DNA from: Atriophallophorus winterbourni
Taxonomy: Eukaryota > Platyhelminthes > Trematoda > Plagiorchiida > Microphallidae
Assembly (NCBI GenBank): GCA_013407085.1
Contig: JACCGJ010005251.1
Coordinates: forward strand, 56,707 to 120,706
Reading direction: 5' to 3'
DNA length: 64,000 nucleotides
Part shown: piece by piece, positions 30,301-37,014 of the stretch
Layout: each line of letters begins with the position of its first letter
Numbering within the stretch: position 1 is the stretch's first letter
The notes under the pieces: generated by a model
What the model was told of the DNA's origin: nothing
Database searches by the model: none
What the model saw: the letters and a program-made list of their open reading frames with translations, nothing else
Position numbers and translations under genes: made by a program

Positions 30301-33003
30301 ATGAAATTTCAATTGGTTCGACGTCGATCGCAGGCTGGGAAACTCACTGGTTGTCCGATCACTTGAATGCGATAAGAAGGGCCGTTGACCTGTCGCCTTA
30401 AAACTTCATTGTTCGCGACACACGTGTACAGAGTCCCATCATCTTCGTCAGTAACCGCAGCGATATATAAATAACCTGAAACGAAAAGTGTGGTTCTCAG
30501 TGTAATGAAGATGTGATTTTCTGTAAGAACGACCGATCCGCCGGTGATAAACAGAAAACAAAATACACCAAACGAACCGTTAATATCGGTGGCTCTTCTG
30601 TTGGTCTCTTTGATGTATTGGATTTGAGAATTCTTTTCTGTTTGCCAGGTGACTACTGGAGGTGGATATCCCAAGGGTACGTTGCACGGGAGCATGGCAG
30701 ATTGCCCGTGACTGATTTTTAACAAGTGTTCGCCGGTGGAATCGAACTCTCCCATTTCTATGAAAATGCACCAAACGATATCGAATAGATATATTTGCAA
30801 TTTCTATCGAAATTCGTGTGTAGTATATGGAATCGTTAGTTGTATTGGCAAATGAAATCGGAATATGTATGCCACTGTTTGATATAGATGGCACGACTAA
30901 ATTGTTTAATCATGTGTGTGAAAGAAATGCATGTATGGATGTTTTGATTAAACCATGTGTGTTTAACCTATTTGATTATGTTTAGGCACATGTGATTGAA
31001 CAGGTTGTTCACACCAACCATATCTAAATACGGGACACAAGCTCAAATAATATTTACCATTCCTCCACTATTCCAGGGCATGCGAATCGTGATCGTACGA
31101 CCGGTTTCGTGCTGTTTGCACTTATAAAGAAGAGACAATACGATCACGATTCGCTTGCCCTGAAATAATGGAGGAATGGTAAATTTTATTTGAGCTTGTG
31201 TCCCGTATTTAGGTATGGTTGGTGTGAACAACCTGTTCAATCACATGCGCGCAAACACAATTAAATAGGTTAAACACACATGGTTTAATCAAATCATCCA
31301 TGCATGCATTTCTTTCACACACATGATTGAACAATTCAGTCGTGCCATCTCTATCAAACAGTGACATACATATTCCGATATATATATATATATATATTAA
31401 ATTATTGCATGCTAAGTGCTTATTGCCATAAATAATCAATCTCGAAGCAATACTTCCGGTTCAGCTTGCATTCGCTACTCAGCCCGGGAATTAGGCCTTA
31501 AAAAGGCTACACAAGTAAATAATGCTATTTTATGCCAATATAATCTAGCCTCATGTTCCAATTTGACGCTTTGTAACGATAATCGAAATGCCCACGTTTC
31601 TGCTTAACCACGAAACTAAGATGGTGTATAATGATTTGAATTAGTCACATCATTTTGAGCTACCGGTGATCGAGTCCATTTACAATAGTTGAGTCATTTT
31701 ATTCTACGTGATAATTAGTTGTTTAATTTTCTGTTTCATCGCTATCGCAAGTTCCCGCTTCAAACTCAATTTAGAGGTTATTTGGAAGTTACGAATGTGG
31801 CACGGATAACAGTAAACATCTAATTCACAATCTAACACTAGAATGTACGAAGTACTGGCAGCAAACTTACTCGTATTTTAAATAGCCTAAGCACACATGA
31901 GCGAATCGCTCATAACATGACAAGCTAGCTTTTTAGCAAGCAACATTGGTGTAATCTCCTTGTTAACATATGTTTTCGAGCGAGTGGTGACGACTCGTTC
32001 CTATCAAGAGGCTCAAAGTTGGAAAATGTACTTCAGCCTGATTATCCATCGGTCTAAGGCGAATCGAGCAAAGACAGTGGCATGAAATGTAGGCGTAGCG
32101 GTTGGCACAAAATCGATTGACAAATGAGATCGAAGTGGCAACCGGGACAAACACGTTTCTGGTCAGTGTTGGGGTTAGTTGGTTTGCCTATATAAGCTAG
32201 GCGCGTGCTTTATTATTCATCTTGTGCATAATAAACGCCTTTGACCAACTGGCTCGTATGTTGTGGGACTCGTGGGTGAACGCGTTTAGCCTTGGTCAGG
32301 TTGACCTCAAAAATGAATCTGGCGCAATATTCAAGTGAATGTGAAACACAGGGGTAACTTGGTTATTTTTCGAACGAAAATATTGTGATAAATGGCCAGA
32401 GGTTCACCAGCTTACACACGTTGAACTAAAATGATATGATGCAACCATTTCAGGTCGATCTCCCCATCCTCTAAAATAATCTTGATTAAGCCCGGGAACG
32501 AACAGTCAGATATCGTTATCAAAAAGTTTTCTCATTTTTTCCCAACCAATACTGCGGAAACATAAATGGATAAAAGCGTACCGGCTCTTTTCACGTTGAT
32601 TGTATTTGATTGCGCGACTCCGAATTGATTGATCGCAAAGCACTGATATATGCCATCATCATCAGTGCCTGGCCGAGCGAGTACAAGTGTTCCCTCGTCT
32701 GGCCATTTTGTGTATCTGCCGGTGTTTGCTGCCCAGTTGAAGTACTTGCCATTCTTGTACCAAACGTATCTGAGAAAAACACGTGGATAAATTTCTCAAT
32801 TGTTGTGGCTTACTTGGGTGCTGGTGCCCCAATCGCCACACACGGTAAAAGGATCGCTTCGCCGGGAATGAAAACCGCGTTTTTTGGAGGCAGTTTCGTG
32901 AATGAGGGTGGAAACGTTACTAAGTAACGTTAAAATGAAAGTCAGACTTACCGGAATGCGCAACAATTGTGAAAGAAAGCAATATTGATAACCGTGTGAT
33001 CAT
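12070..33003 (-). CDS. L1CAM/neuroglian-family cell adhesion receptor (complete gene, 21 exons)
   Basis: Homophilic/heterophilic neural adhesion receptor at the cell surface. Coding exons in transcript order: 32952-33003, 32814-32919, 32582-32769, 30569-30757, 30348-30475, 30128-30271, 29407-29551, 29153-29322, 25799-26086, 25338-25719, 24442-24650, 23318-23500, 21729-21923, 21370-21633, 20856-21295, 20622-20776, 18310-18492, 16838-17029, 16597-16798, 15207-15403, 12070-12377. They sum to 4320 nt with phase kept at every junction. Layout: signal peptide 1-17, Ig1-6 to about 597, FN3-1 to FN3-5 about 598-1235, TM about 1247-1268, cytoplasmic tail about 170 residues. All six Ig domains keep both cysteines. 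The motif GYSGE between FN3-2 and FN3-3 is shared with insect neuroglian. FN3-3 carries an extra ~100 residues. No FIGQY-type ankyrin motif is visible in the tail. Exons between 15403 and 16597 cannot be excluded. Confidence 0.9.
12378..13100 (-). other. Neuroglian intron 20, left part
   Basis: Non-coding intron sequence with no recognisable repeat family before the LINE-A copy begins near 13100. Confidence 0.4.
13100..15010 (+). mobile_element. LINE-A copy antisense in neuroglian intron 20
   Basis: This is the longest stretch of LINE-A polyprotein, in several frames: 13117-13389 (DKSPHMERWVEHFFSLYSRD), 13446-13766 (LLLQCWQEECVPQKMRETKI, NYKGISLLNVVGKLF), 13770-14036 (VFIDLTKALDVVSREGIFKM), then the catalytic region at about 14140 and the C-terminus to about 15000. 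The active-site FADD has decayed to FDGN, and stops and shifts are common. It is truncated at the 3' zinc finger. Confidence 0.85.
15207..15403 (-). CDS. Neuroglian exon 20 (cytoplasmic tail)
   Basis: Acceptor AATGTTAG/CCCTGTCG, donor CAGTGG/GTAAGT. It encodes PVEPQDVEERRGLLSPSSHL and an acidic run (EDDGWLPSETDDPTEDE). It joins in phase to the TM exon and to exon 21. Confidence 0.75.
15404..16596 (-). other. Neuroglian intron 19
   Basis: The 1.2-kb gap between the TM exon and the tail exon. A minus-strand frame at 15499-15714 (KSIRKKLHPFRPSFSNPDIV) is present, but I cannot place convincing splice sites on both sides, so I do not call it an exon. Confidence 0.4.
16597..16798 (-). CDS. Neuroglian exon 19 (end of FN3-5, transmembrane helix)
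   Basis: Acceptor CTCTGTAG/ATACAGCC. It encodes DTAYEVRMVATNGGQLSTAT, a short glycine/proline stalk, the helix WFIIICVLLVFFFVVLGLLV and a basic stop-transfer IRLQ. A donor at CAAAG/GTTGGC keeps phase with exon 20. A second possible donor lies 11 bases further (GCAG/GTTGGT). Confidence 0.85.
16838..17029 (-). CDS. Neuroglian exon 18 (FN3-5)
   Basis: Acceptor GCACCACAG/CCCCTAAT, donor GTCCG/GTTAGT. It contains NPPNFVVSEVSTTNFTIMF and VFFVQYRRPG, the first half of the fifth FN3 domain. The next intron is only 39 bases. Confidence 0.88.
17030..18309 (-). other. Neuroglian intron 17
   Basis: Intron sequence with no feature I can name. Short open frames here lack any family resemblance. Confidence 0.4.
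18310..18492 (-). CDS. Neuroglian exon 17 (FN3-4, second half)
   Basis: Acceptor TTCCCCAG/TAAAGGG, donor GATATTG/GTGAGT. It encodes RLPRLRPNTTYRLTVWAFTS, the FN3 tyrosine-corner region. Confidence 0.88.
18655..18775 (-). mobile_element. LINE-A reverse transcriptase scrap
   Basis: About 100 bases match the minus-strand LINE-A segment at 3775-3880 (ctagc...ggttatccgcaat...caagatatgtgaaa). Confidence 0.6.
19080..19700 (+). repeat. LTR-like repeat with TATA box and poly(A) signal
   Basis: One of several copies of a family that carries cctatataagatagg (TATA-like) about 45 bases before aataaacg (poly(A)-like). This is the promoter/terminator spacing expected in a solo LTR. Related copies are at 22420-22760, 24215-24360, 31960-32420 and 34190-34560. 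No coding region is attached. It lies in neuroglian intron 16, antisense to the gene. Confidence 0.55.
19780..19985 (+). mobile_element. SINE-like repeat with B box and hammerhead ribozyme
   Basis: A perfect B box GGTTCGAATCC at 19831-19841 is preceded by an A-box-like tagcccaggtcg at 19808-19819. It is followed by a hammerhead ribozyme at 19852-19911 and a tail shared with 29934-30010 (gtggaccgt, tgagtagtc). This architecture matches the hammerhead SINEs known in schistosomes (Sm-alpha type). The A and B boxes are closer than in a true tRNA gene. It sits antisense in neuroglian intron 16. Confidence 0.75.
19852..19911 (+). ncRNA. Hammerhead ribozyme in SINE (GUC cleavage site)
   Basis: Stem I GCACTG (19861-19866) pairs with CAGTGC (19900-19905), with an outer GGA/TCC pair beyond a small internal loop. 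CTGATGA is at 19867-19873. Stem II is GCTC/GATC with one mismatch, loop AAATAA. GAAA is at 19888-19891 and the minimal stem III is CTCGAG. The cleavage triplet GTC ends at 19899. All core residues are intact. Confidence 0.85.
20622..20776 (-). CDS. Neuroglian exon 16 (FN3-4, first half)
   Basis: Acceptor ATCGATAG/CTCGGC, donor GGAGT/GTAAGT. It encodes DIPGPVANLRATAVSVAFAD and the NGVVQGYEF strand. It aligns with VPSPVQGLDAYPLGSSAFML of insect neuroglian. Confidence 0.88.
20856..21295 (-). CDS. Neuroglian exon 15 (FN3-3 with large insertion)
   Basis: Acceptor TCTTCCAG/GATATAAT, donor ATGAG/GTATGC. It encodes about 146 residues; only the ends fit FN3-3 (start of a strand; ATTIRLWSRILNTRFAGPMR at the end). 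The middle ~100 residues, including RRRRSTMDAASTEIHLGESV and two extra cysteines, have no counterpart that I know of in insect or vertebrate L1 proteins. Confidence 0.85.
21370..21633 (-). CDS. Neuroglian exon 14 (end FN3-2, GYSGE linker, start FN3-3)
   Basis: Acceptor TATTATAG/GCGACA, donor TTTTCAA/GTAAGA. It encodes SRNEKGVSAAQPTIAYGYSG, then the FN3-3 strands with YFRGYRIEWCLS. The GYSGE linker is shared with insect neuroglian. Confidence 0.9.
21729..21923 (-). CDS. Neuroglian exon 13 (FN3-2, second half)
   Basis: Acceptor TTTGGACAG/ACACTACC, donor TTTCGC/GTGAGT. It encodes TLPYIEHYGNNLGYILTIAC and WRTDRITFTSFSVGRTVYEI. Phase 0 at both ends. Confidence 0.85.
22420..22760 (+). repeat. LTR-like repeat, degraded copy
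   Basis: Shares gatgcagaacatcatcat...cgacgacgaa...tggcactaaattgactga with the copy at 19080-19700. The TATA segment is eroded. Confidence 0.5.
22800..22905 (-). repeat. Hammerhead-family short repeat, decayed
   Basis: The plus strand reads ccacaaccgg...tgtttgccgtcatcc...aaggttaggttcagtgagc, matching the repeat at 57600-57680 and the core layout at 33730. The stem II/GAAA part is interrupted by an insertion and the core is no longer intact. Confidence 0.5.
23318..23500 (-). CDS. Neuroglian exon 12 (end FN3-1, start FN3-2)
   Basis: Acceptor CTCTCAG/GTGATTTT, donor TGGACT/GTGAGT. It encodes ILRPAIMYQFRVRTRNRVGV, PSVPTSTECG and LRNNLVLRWT. Confidence 0.9.
23775..24040 (-). repeat. GGTATGG repeat family, copy 1
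   Basis: The reverse complement matches 56361-56600 and 62665-62895: it begins ggtatggtatgaaagcacaa, has tccaggcaaagtgctgcaca and ctgtcaggttgcccaggc, and ends with a small palindrome around gcacgattgcac. It lies in neuroglian intron 11. Confidence 0.8.
24215..24360 (+). repeat. LTR-like repeat, 5' fragment
   Basis: Matches the first part of the 19080-19700 copy (aatcgcgagctttc...atgcagaacatcaccct...cgacgaaacc). Confidence 0.45.
24442..24650 (-). CDS. Neuroglian exon 11 (FN3-1)
   Basis: Acceptor AACTTTCAG/GTCGTC, donor AATAAAG/GTAGGT. It encodes IRVQVNCVDFINEELALVTW and APIMEYIVEYS, the start of the first FN3 domain. Confidence 0.9.
24651..25337 (-). other. Neuroglian intron 10
   Basis: No repeat family or coding sequence recognised. 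Confidence 0.4.
25338..25719 (-). CDS. Neuroglian exon 10 (end Ig5, Ig6)
   Basis: Acceptor GTTTTTAG/AGTGCTGC, donor GTGCAAG/GTGAGT. It encodes the Ig5 end DSGVYECTATNPFGSRKASG and the whole of Ig6 (VKFVCTAE... ISWYKDD... DTGQYRCNASNGLDF). Confidence 0.92.
25799..26086 (-). CDS. Neuroglian exon 9 (end Ig4, Ig5)
   Basis: Acceptor TTGATCAG/ACCATGG, donor ATATCC/GTAAGT. It encodes ELHNLTITDTAVIQCNASNA, YFIKPPQSEVRVVDGNEITL and ISWMKDGRPINGGRY. Confidence 0.92.
26185..27960 (+). mobile_element. LINE-A copy antisense in neuroglian intron 8
   Basis: 5'-truncated LINE-A with pieces DKSVFGNTIADKTQRMEKYV, the catalytic LLFADDAAII near 27090, KMMVYSACVLNAFLYGSETW (27390-27440), and GRDCSSGIGLFSHSKIC at the end (27890-27950). 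It is interrupted by shifts. It is similar in start and layout to the copy at 13100-15010. Confidence 0.85.
28020..29152 (-). other. Neuroglian intron 8, right part
   Basis: AT-rich intron sequence. A hammerhead-like string (ctgatgaatccaggccgaaac) at 28337-28357 lacks a proper stem II. Nothing else recognised. Confidence 0.4.
29153..29322 (-). CDS. Neuroglian exon 8 (Ig4, first half)
   Basis: Acceptor AATTTCAG/TTCGTCC, donor GGAACG/GTGAGT. It encodes RPTFIDKPEDITVPVNGSVV, FRCTARGIPSPQIRWTVNG. Confidence 0.92.
29407..29551 (-). CDS. Neuroglian exon 7 (Ig3, second half)
   Basis: Acceptor GTTTTACAG/CTTCCAAA, donor GTTCAAG/GTAAGC. It encodes LEFNPVSLEAAGNYRCQGMN. Confidence 0.88.
29870..30020 (+). 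mobile_element. SINE-like hammerhead repeat, 5'-truncated copy
   Basis: Matches 19853-19985 from the ribozyme onward and ends with a caaacaaacaaac tail. The B-box part is absent. It is antisense in neuroglian intron 6. Confidence 0.75.
29883..29939 (+). ncRNA. Hammerhead ribozyme in SINE, second copy (GUU site)
   Basis: Stem I GCACTG (29889-29894)/CAGTGC (29928-29933); CTGATGA 29895-29901; stem II GCTC/GAGC perfectly paired with loop AAATAA; GAAA 29916-29919; cleavage triplet GTT (29925-29927). The core is intact; GUU is an allowed but weaker NUH triplet. Confidence 0.82.
30128..30271 (-). CDS. Neuroglian exon 6 (Ig3, first half)
   Basis: Acceptor CAACATCAG/ATCAATTA, donor GATCAAC/GTGAGT. 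It encodes INYPLENLYRTPRTEVATEG, LRLKCIFSGYPEPQYSWFKN. Confidence 0.9.
30348..30475 (-). CDS. Neuroglian exon 5 (Ig2, second half)
   Basis: Acceptor CGTTTCAG/GTTATTTA, donor CAACCA/GTGAGT. It encodes YLYIAAVTDEDDGTLYTCVA and GPSYRIQVIGQP. Confidence 0.9.
30569..30757 (-). CDS. Neuroglian exon 4 (Ig2, first half)
   Basis: Acceptor TTTTCATAG/AAATGGGA, donor TCGTTTG/GTGTAT. It encodes EHLLKISHGQSAMLPCNVPL, GYPPPVVTWQTEKNSQIQYI. Confidence 0.9.
30857..31379. repeat. Long inverted repeat (241-bp arms, 41-nt loop)
   Basis: Arms 30857-31097 and 31139-31379 are near-identical in inverted orientation (only scattered mismatches; same length). The loop 31098-31138 holds a decayed hammerhead core in minus orientation (GTGCAAACAGCAC, GAAA, CCGGTCG kept; CTGATGA lost). 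It lies in neuroglian intron 3. It belongs to the same repeat family as 33690-33905 and 55400-55815. Confidence 0.9.
31376..31398. repeat. (TA)n microsatellite
   Basis: Short pure TA run directly after the right arm of the inverted repeat. Confidence 0.85.
31400..31955 (-). other. Neuroglian intron 3, middle part
   Basis: Nothing recognised between the inverted repeat and the LTR-like repeat. Confidence 0.4.
31960..32420 (+). repeat. LTR-like repeat with TATA box and poly(A) signal
   Basis: Carries gcctatataagctagg and, about 45 bases on, cataataaacgcc, plus the downstream segment cttggtcaggttgacctc shared with 19080-19700. Antisense in neuroglian intron 3. Confidence 0.55.
32582..32769 (-). 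CDS. Neuroglian exon 3 (Ig1, main part)
   Basis: Acceptor TTTCTCAG/ATACGTT, donor AGAGCCG/GTACGC. It encodes YVWYKNGKYFNWAANTGRYT, GTLVLARPGTDDDGIYQCFA and NQFGVAQSNTINVKRA. Close to the first Ig domain of neuroglian/L1. Confidence 0.93.
32814..32919 (-). CDS. Neuroglian exon 2 (start of Ig1)
   Basis: Acceptor GTTACTTAG/TAACGTTT, donor CACCCAA/GTAAGC. It encodes TFPPSFTKLPPKNAVFIPGE, AILLPCVAIGAPAPK. Flanked by introns of 32 and 44 bases. Confidence 0.92.
32952..33003 (-). CDS. Neuroglian exon 1 (signal peptide)
   Basis: ATG at 33003 begins MITRLSILLSFTIVAHS, a clear hydrophobic signal peptide, then donor CATTCCG/GTAAGT. Phase 1 joins exactly to exon 2 (codon G plus TA). The intron between is 32 bases. 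This is the first ATG that fits; a further 5' UTR exon may exist. Confidence 0.85.
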
Positions 33004-33149
33004 AAATAATTGTTAGTGAAACTGAAATGATAATGAAGAATCTCAGTGAAATTAGCATCAGTTAATCCTCAGTGAATTTCATTGGAGTACGAGCATTGTT
33101 AAAATCGTCGAGTGTATACCAACAATATCCACACCAGAGTGACTACTTA

Positions 33150-33610
33150 TTGATGCTAGCCTCCCTAGGCAATGTCGGCCATGCATGTATATTTCATGCC
33201 ATGTGTTTCAATTGTTCCCTTAGTTCAAGGCCGACTCGGGTTTAGCAGTCCAATTCACAAAGTTCACAGCGATATGAAATGATTAAAAACAGGCATTCAG
33301 TGTGGGTGTGATCTACGTTTAACAATCAACAGAAACACTCGCTTTTCATCAGCTTACAGATGACGCTTTACAGCAGGCCTTCAAAGCGAGCTATCGCGAA
33401 CAACTTCGTTTCTTGCTAACGTCAAGAGATGTCATGCCTCTTCGGCAAATGTTTTTATAGCAAAGGCACAGAACACCAAGAGTTTGACTTGTCGATTGCA
33501 ATACTCCATAGAACGGATCTTTTGAGATGCGAGAGTGTCTCTTCTGTATATTGGACAAGATGTTTGATGCGTTTCCAAAAACGTTTACTCAATTCACCGC
33601 TACTGTTACA
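33150..33610 (-). mobile_element. LINE-A, heavily degraded copy
   Basis: Similar to 3020-3480 throughout (for example gacgctttaca, gtcaagag...cttttgcaaa-like, tagaacggatctttt), with many changes. It lies just upstream of the neuroglian start. Confidence 0.6.
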
Positions 33611-33689
33611 ACGAGACGGAATATTTTACTCAAATAACATTTGTGCGTAACGCCTCGTTTTACCATATGTTGTTGCAATCATCATTCAG

Positions 33690-33905
33690 AACAAGATATT
33701 CATTTGCATGCTTTTCCGTCACAAAACACCCCACGACCGGTTTCGTGCTGTTTGCACTCATCAGGTAGGGACAGTAAGATCAGGATCCGCATGCGCTTGA
33801 AACAGTGGAGGAATGGTAAACAAGGAGCGCTTGTATGCCACTGTTGGATAAGGCTGGTACGACCAACCTGTTCAATTACATGTGTCCAAACACATGTTTA
33901 ATGGG
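33690..33905 (-). repeat. Hammerhead-bearing short repeat
   Basis: Matches 55430-55625 almost throughout (tttgcatgc...ccaccggtttcgtgctgtttg...catcagg...gggacagtaagatcagg...gatccgcatgc...ttgaaacagtgg...gtacgaccaacctgttc). Contains an intact hammerhead core. Confidence 0.8.
33728..33771 (-). ncRNA. Hammerhead ribozyme, intact core
   Basis: Minus strand: CTGATGA (33758-33764), stem II GTGC/GCAC with loop AAACA, GAAA (33741-33744), minimal stem III CCGG, cleavage triplet GTC, and stem I CCCTAC/GTGGGG (six pairs counting one wobble). All catalytic-core residues are conserved. Confidence 0.85.
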
Positions 33906-34189
33906 GTTAAAGTTATTTTGCAGTAAAAGAAATTTATTCACTTCCAATAAAACCTAACTTGTAACCCAAATTATTATAATCTACTTGGCTATGAATTTCC
34001 CATTGTTGATGTCTGTGTGACCGTTTCCTTTGTTTACTATGCGTCAGTATTTCACGTAGAGTTCGATTTGTAATTTACTTTCGACATAATCTATCTTGTT
34101 TACTTATCTGAACCCACATTGAGCATGAGGTACTGTGTAATTCCCTAGCTTGATCTTCAAGAAAGTATTTGGTGTATCAAAGCTGATGA

Positions 34190-34560
34190 AGCAGTTCAAA
34201 GTTTGTCTATGCAGACTTCTTTCACAGAATACACAATTGCATTTGGCTCACATATAAAGAATTTATGAAGGTGCGAAGTCCATTCGCGAGGATATGCAAA
34301 ATACGAACCGCCGGCACAACACAAAAGCAGGATGCGCCAAGACCACCGACGACAATAATCGCTAACACCCAATAATTTAGGTTTCGGAAGGTTCAAGCGA
34401 AACTATCAGTGATGGACAACACCGACCGCTATCGAGCGGTAGGATTTCGACGAGGTCAGTCAAACAAACACAGAATGATTAGGGTTTGAGTCGTACTGGT
34501 GAGCGAAAAATCGATTGACCATTTAGATAGAAGTGATAACAGTTAAAGACATGTTATTAT
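34190..34560 (+). repeat. LTR-like repeat, degraded copy
   Basis: Shares gatatgcaaaata...cgacgacaataat...gttcaagcgaaac and aaatcgattgacca with 19080-19400. The TATA half is missing. Confidence 0.5.
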
Positions 34561-35450
34561 TCACGCGAATTTCGCTGTTATCCAGAAAGCTTTTGGTGCA
34601 CTACTTTTACAGCTAGGTGAATGATTTAGCAGATTTGTTGCGCTGTATGAATTATTTAGTGAACCAAAATAATTGATATACTCTATACTCGTCTGCTGAC
34701 AGTAGAGCCCTTTAACACAAACTAGACAAAAACTATTTTGATTGGAACGCAAATAAGCAGCTTCATTCCAGTAGACAGAAATGCATTTCTATAAACATTT
34801 TCTCAGATTTGTATTTCTATAATGTTAACCACTGTAATTATTCAGGAAAGAATGTGACAACAAGGCAATTGTGACTCCATTGTTGAAAACAAAGTAAAAA
34901 ACAATCAGGAAATCAAATATTATGAGCTGCTGAATATGTCCTGTATGTTTCACATCCTTCTTATGACTGACGTGCAGCCAGTATTAAAATATAAGTAGTC
35001 GGTGAGCTTTGCACTGACAAATCAAGACAAAACAATCAGGCATATAAGCGACTACCTTAATTTGTAAAATATCCAAAACGTGAAAAAATTGTGGATCTTA
35101 GCATGAAGCTTAATACATCTTCCGAATAGCTTAGAGTTTAATATTTATGATCCAGCAAAACAGTTACTTCAGTCTGGGTAACACGGCTGTTTTTAGTGGA
35201 GTGTTTCCAATACAATATATAGATATTTGAAAGATTTCAATGAAATTCCAATGTAGAATTTTTTCCACCATTCATGAAATTCTGGAGAGAATTGTGAATA
35301 AATTCGGGTTATTATTCATTAATTTTGCTTTGTATGGCAAAAATATATTTTGACTAAATAAAATTAAAATTTGATAATGTTCAGATAGAATAATGAATGT
35401 TATAATTAAATTGTGGATGAGAAATCGACTTCTGATTTTGTAACCATGCC
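34561..35450. other. AT-rich stretch without recognised features
   Basis: No gene or known repeat family seen on either strand. Confidence 0.4.
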
Positions 35451-35454
35451 AGCT

Positions 35455-36507
35455 TATAAAGATGAAGTCAACTAAATATTTTAAGTATATGCTTCTCAAA
35501 CTCTCAGCCATAGGAGTATCAGGGAACCTTCTGGGCTGGATTCGAGCATTCCTTAGCAACCATTACTTTACTGTCAGGGTAGATGATACTTACTCCGCAA
35601 GTACGCATGTAACGTGTGGGTTTCCCCAGGGCTCAGTCTTGGGGCCGTTGCTGTTCCTCATCTTCATTGATGATCTAGCCAACCAACTGCGTTCACCATG
35701 TTATATGTTTGCTGACGACGTTAAAATTGTCGGTAGGTCGGATAACTCCAATCTGATAAGTGATGTGGAAGCTGTAACAGCATGGACTGGTAAGTAGGAC
35801 CTTCCCCTTAACTTAGATAAGAGTCACTTGCTTTCTACACTGGCAGGCAACATGATTGTGTCTACGCTCTCAGCTCACACAAAGTTCCGTAGGGTAAAGT
35901 ATACTAATGACTTAGGAATCGTAGTCTCCGCAAACTTTAAGTGGGCTGACCAATGTGCTGCTGCAGCTCAAAGGGCCAGGAGGGAACTCTTTTGACTACG
36001 TTCAGCACTTACTTGCAGAAAAGCTGAGGTGCTATTGCCCCTCTACAATTCAATAGTAAGGCCACATTAAGAATACTGTATCCAGTCTTGGGAACCGTAT
36101 TATCAGAAGGATATCGTGCAGCTAGAAAAGGAACAGAAGCTGGCCACTCGCATGATCGAGAGGTTAGCATACACCAATTATGGAAATCGTCTATTAGCAC
36201 TGGGACCTTTCTCACTTAGAAGGAGGCAACTTAGGGGGATCTTATAGAGACCTTTAAGGTTTTCAAAGGACTAAGTTGTCTCGAATTCGATGACTTCTTT
36301 CGGTTTTATCCTTTGGTTGGTACACGAGGGCACAGTCTTAAGCTAAGTAAACAGCACACCAGGCTCGAATCCAGAACGCATTTCTTTAGCATCCGTATAG
36401 TGAACGCGTGGAACTCACTTCCCGCAGAACTAATCATGGCAATTTCAGTAAATGCGTTCAAACATAGGCTGGACGAACGGTGCCAGGTGTTCTTCCCGGA
36501 GCATTAG
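35455..36507 (+). mobile_element. CR1-type LINE, reverse transcriptase C-terminal half
   Basis: Frame 35462-35797 has VRVDDTYSASTHVTCGFPQG, GSVLGPLLFLIFIDDLANQL and the catalytic YMFADDVKIV. After a stop it continues to 36507 with RARRELF, EYCIQSWEPYYQKDIVQLEK and FFSIRIVNAWNSLPAELIMA. It is 5'-truncated and has several stops. Confidence 0.9.
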
Positions 36508-36819
36508 CCTTAAGACTAAATCTTTCCATATTTATGATAAAAAACACAGAAATATTCGAAAAACATTTTGAAACACGAAAAAGAGTTTCTTTTTCATTTT
36601 TCGTATTTGTGGAAATAAACTGCTGTCCATAGTCTTTTCATTCGATTGGACATGCAACATGCATAACTCTCTCACTTTTCGGTGATGAGACATTTTCCAT
36701 CTTCCATTCACAGTTACACACACCTGTGTTACTTACGAATCAATCCTGTAGTGGCGGGTGCTTTCAAGCACACCTCCGAGAGAATCTGAGCACTCGTTTC
36801 GACTTGGTCGACTATCGCC

Positions 36820-36845
36820 CTGTGATACTGATACTGATACTGAAA
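36820..36845 (+). repeat. (CTGATA)n short array
   Basis: gatactgatactgatactg. A short hexamer array about 300 bases after the CR1 C-terminus, possibly the end of a related element. Confidence 0.5.
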
Positions 36846-37014
36846 TGATAAATTTAGGCTTCATTCTGTTAAGATTCTTATACCTAGCAGGTATGGAACA
36901 GTTGGGCTGTCGGTTGACAGGTCTTCTTAAGAAAAAAGTACTCATCATGCTCTTCGTCTCCTATTTTATAATATTCTGTCTATTCATGTCAAAGCTAAGA
37001 ATATTTAATTAAAA

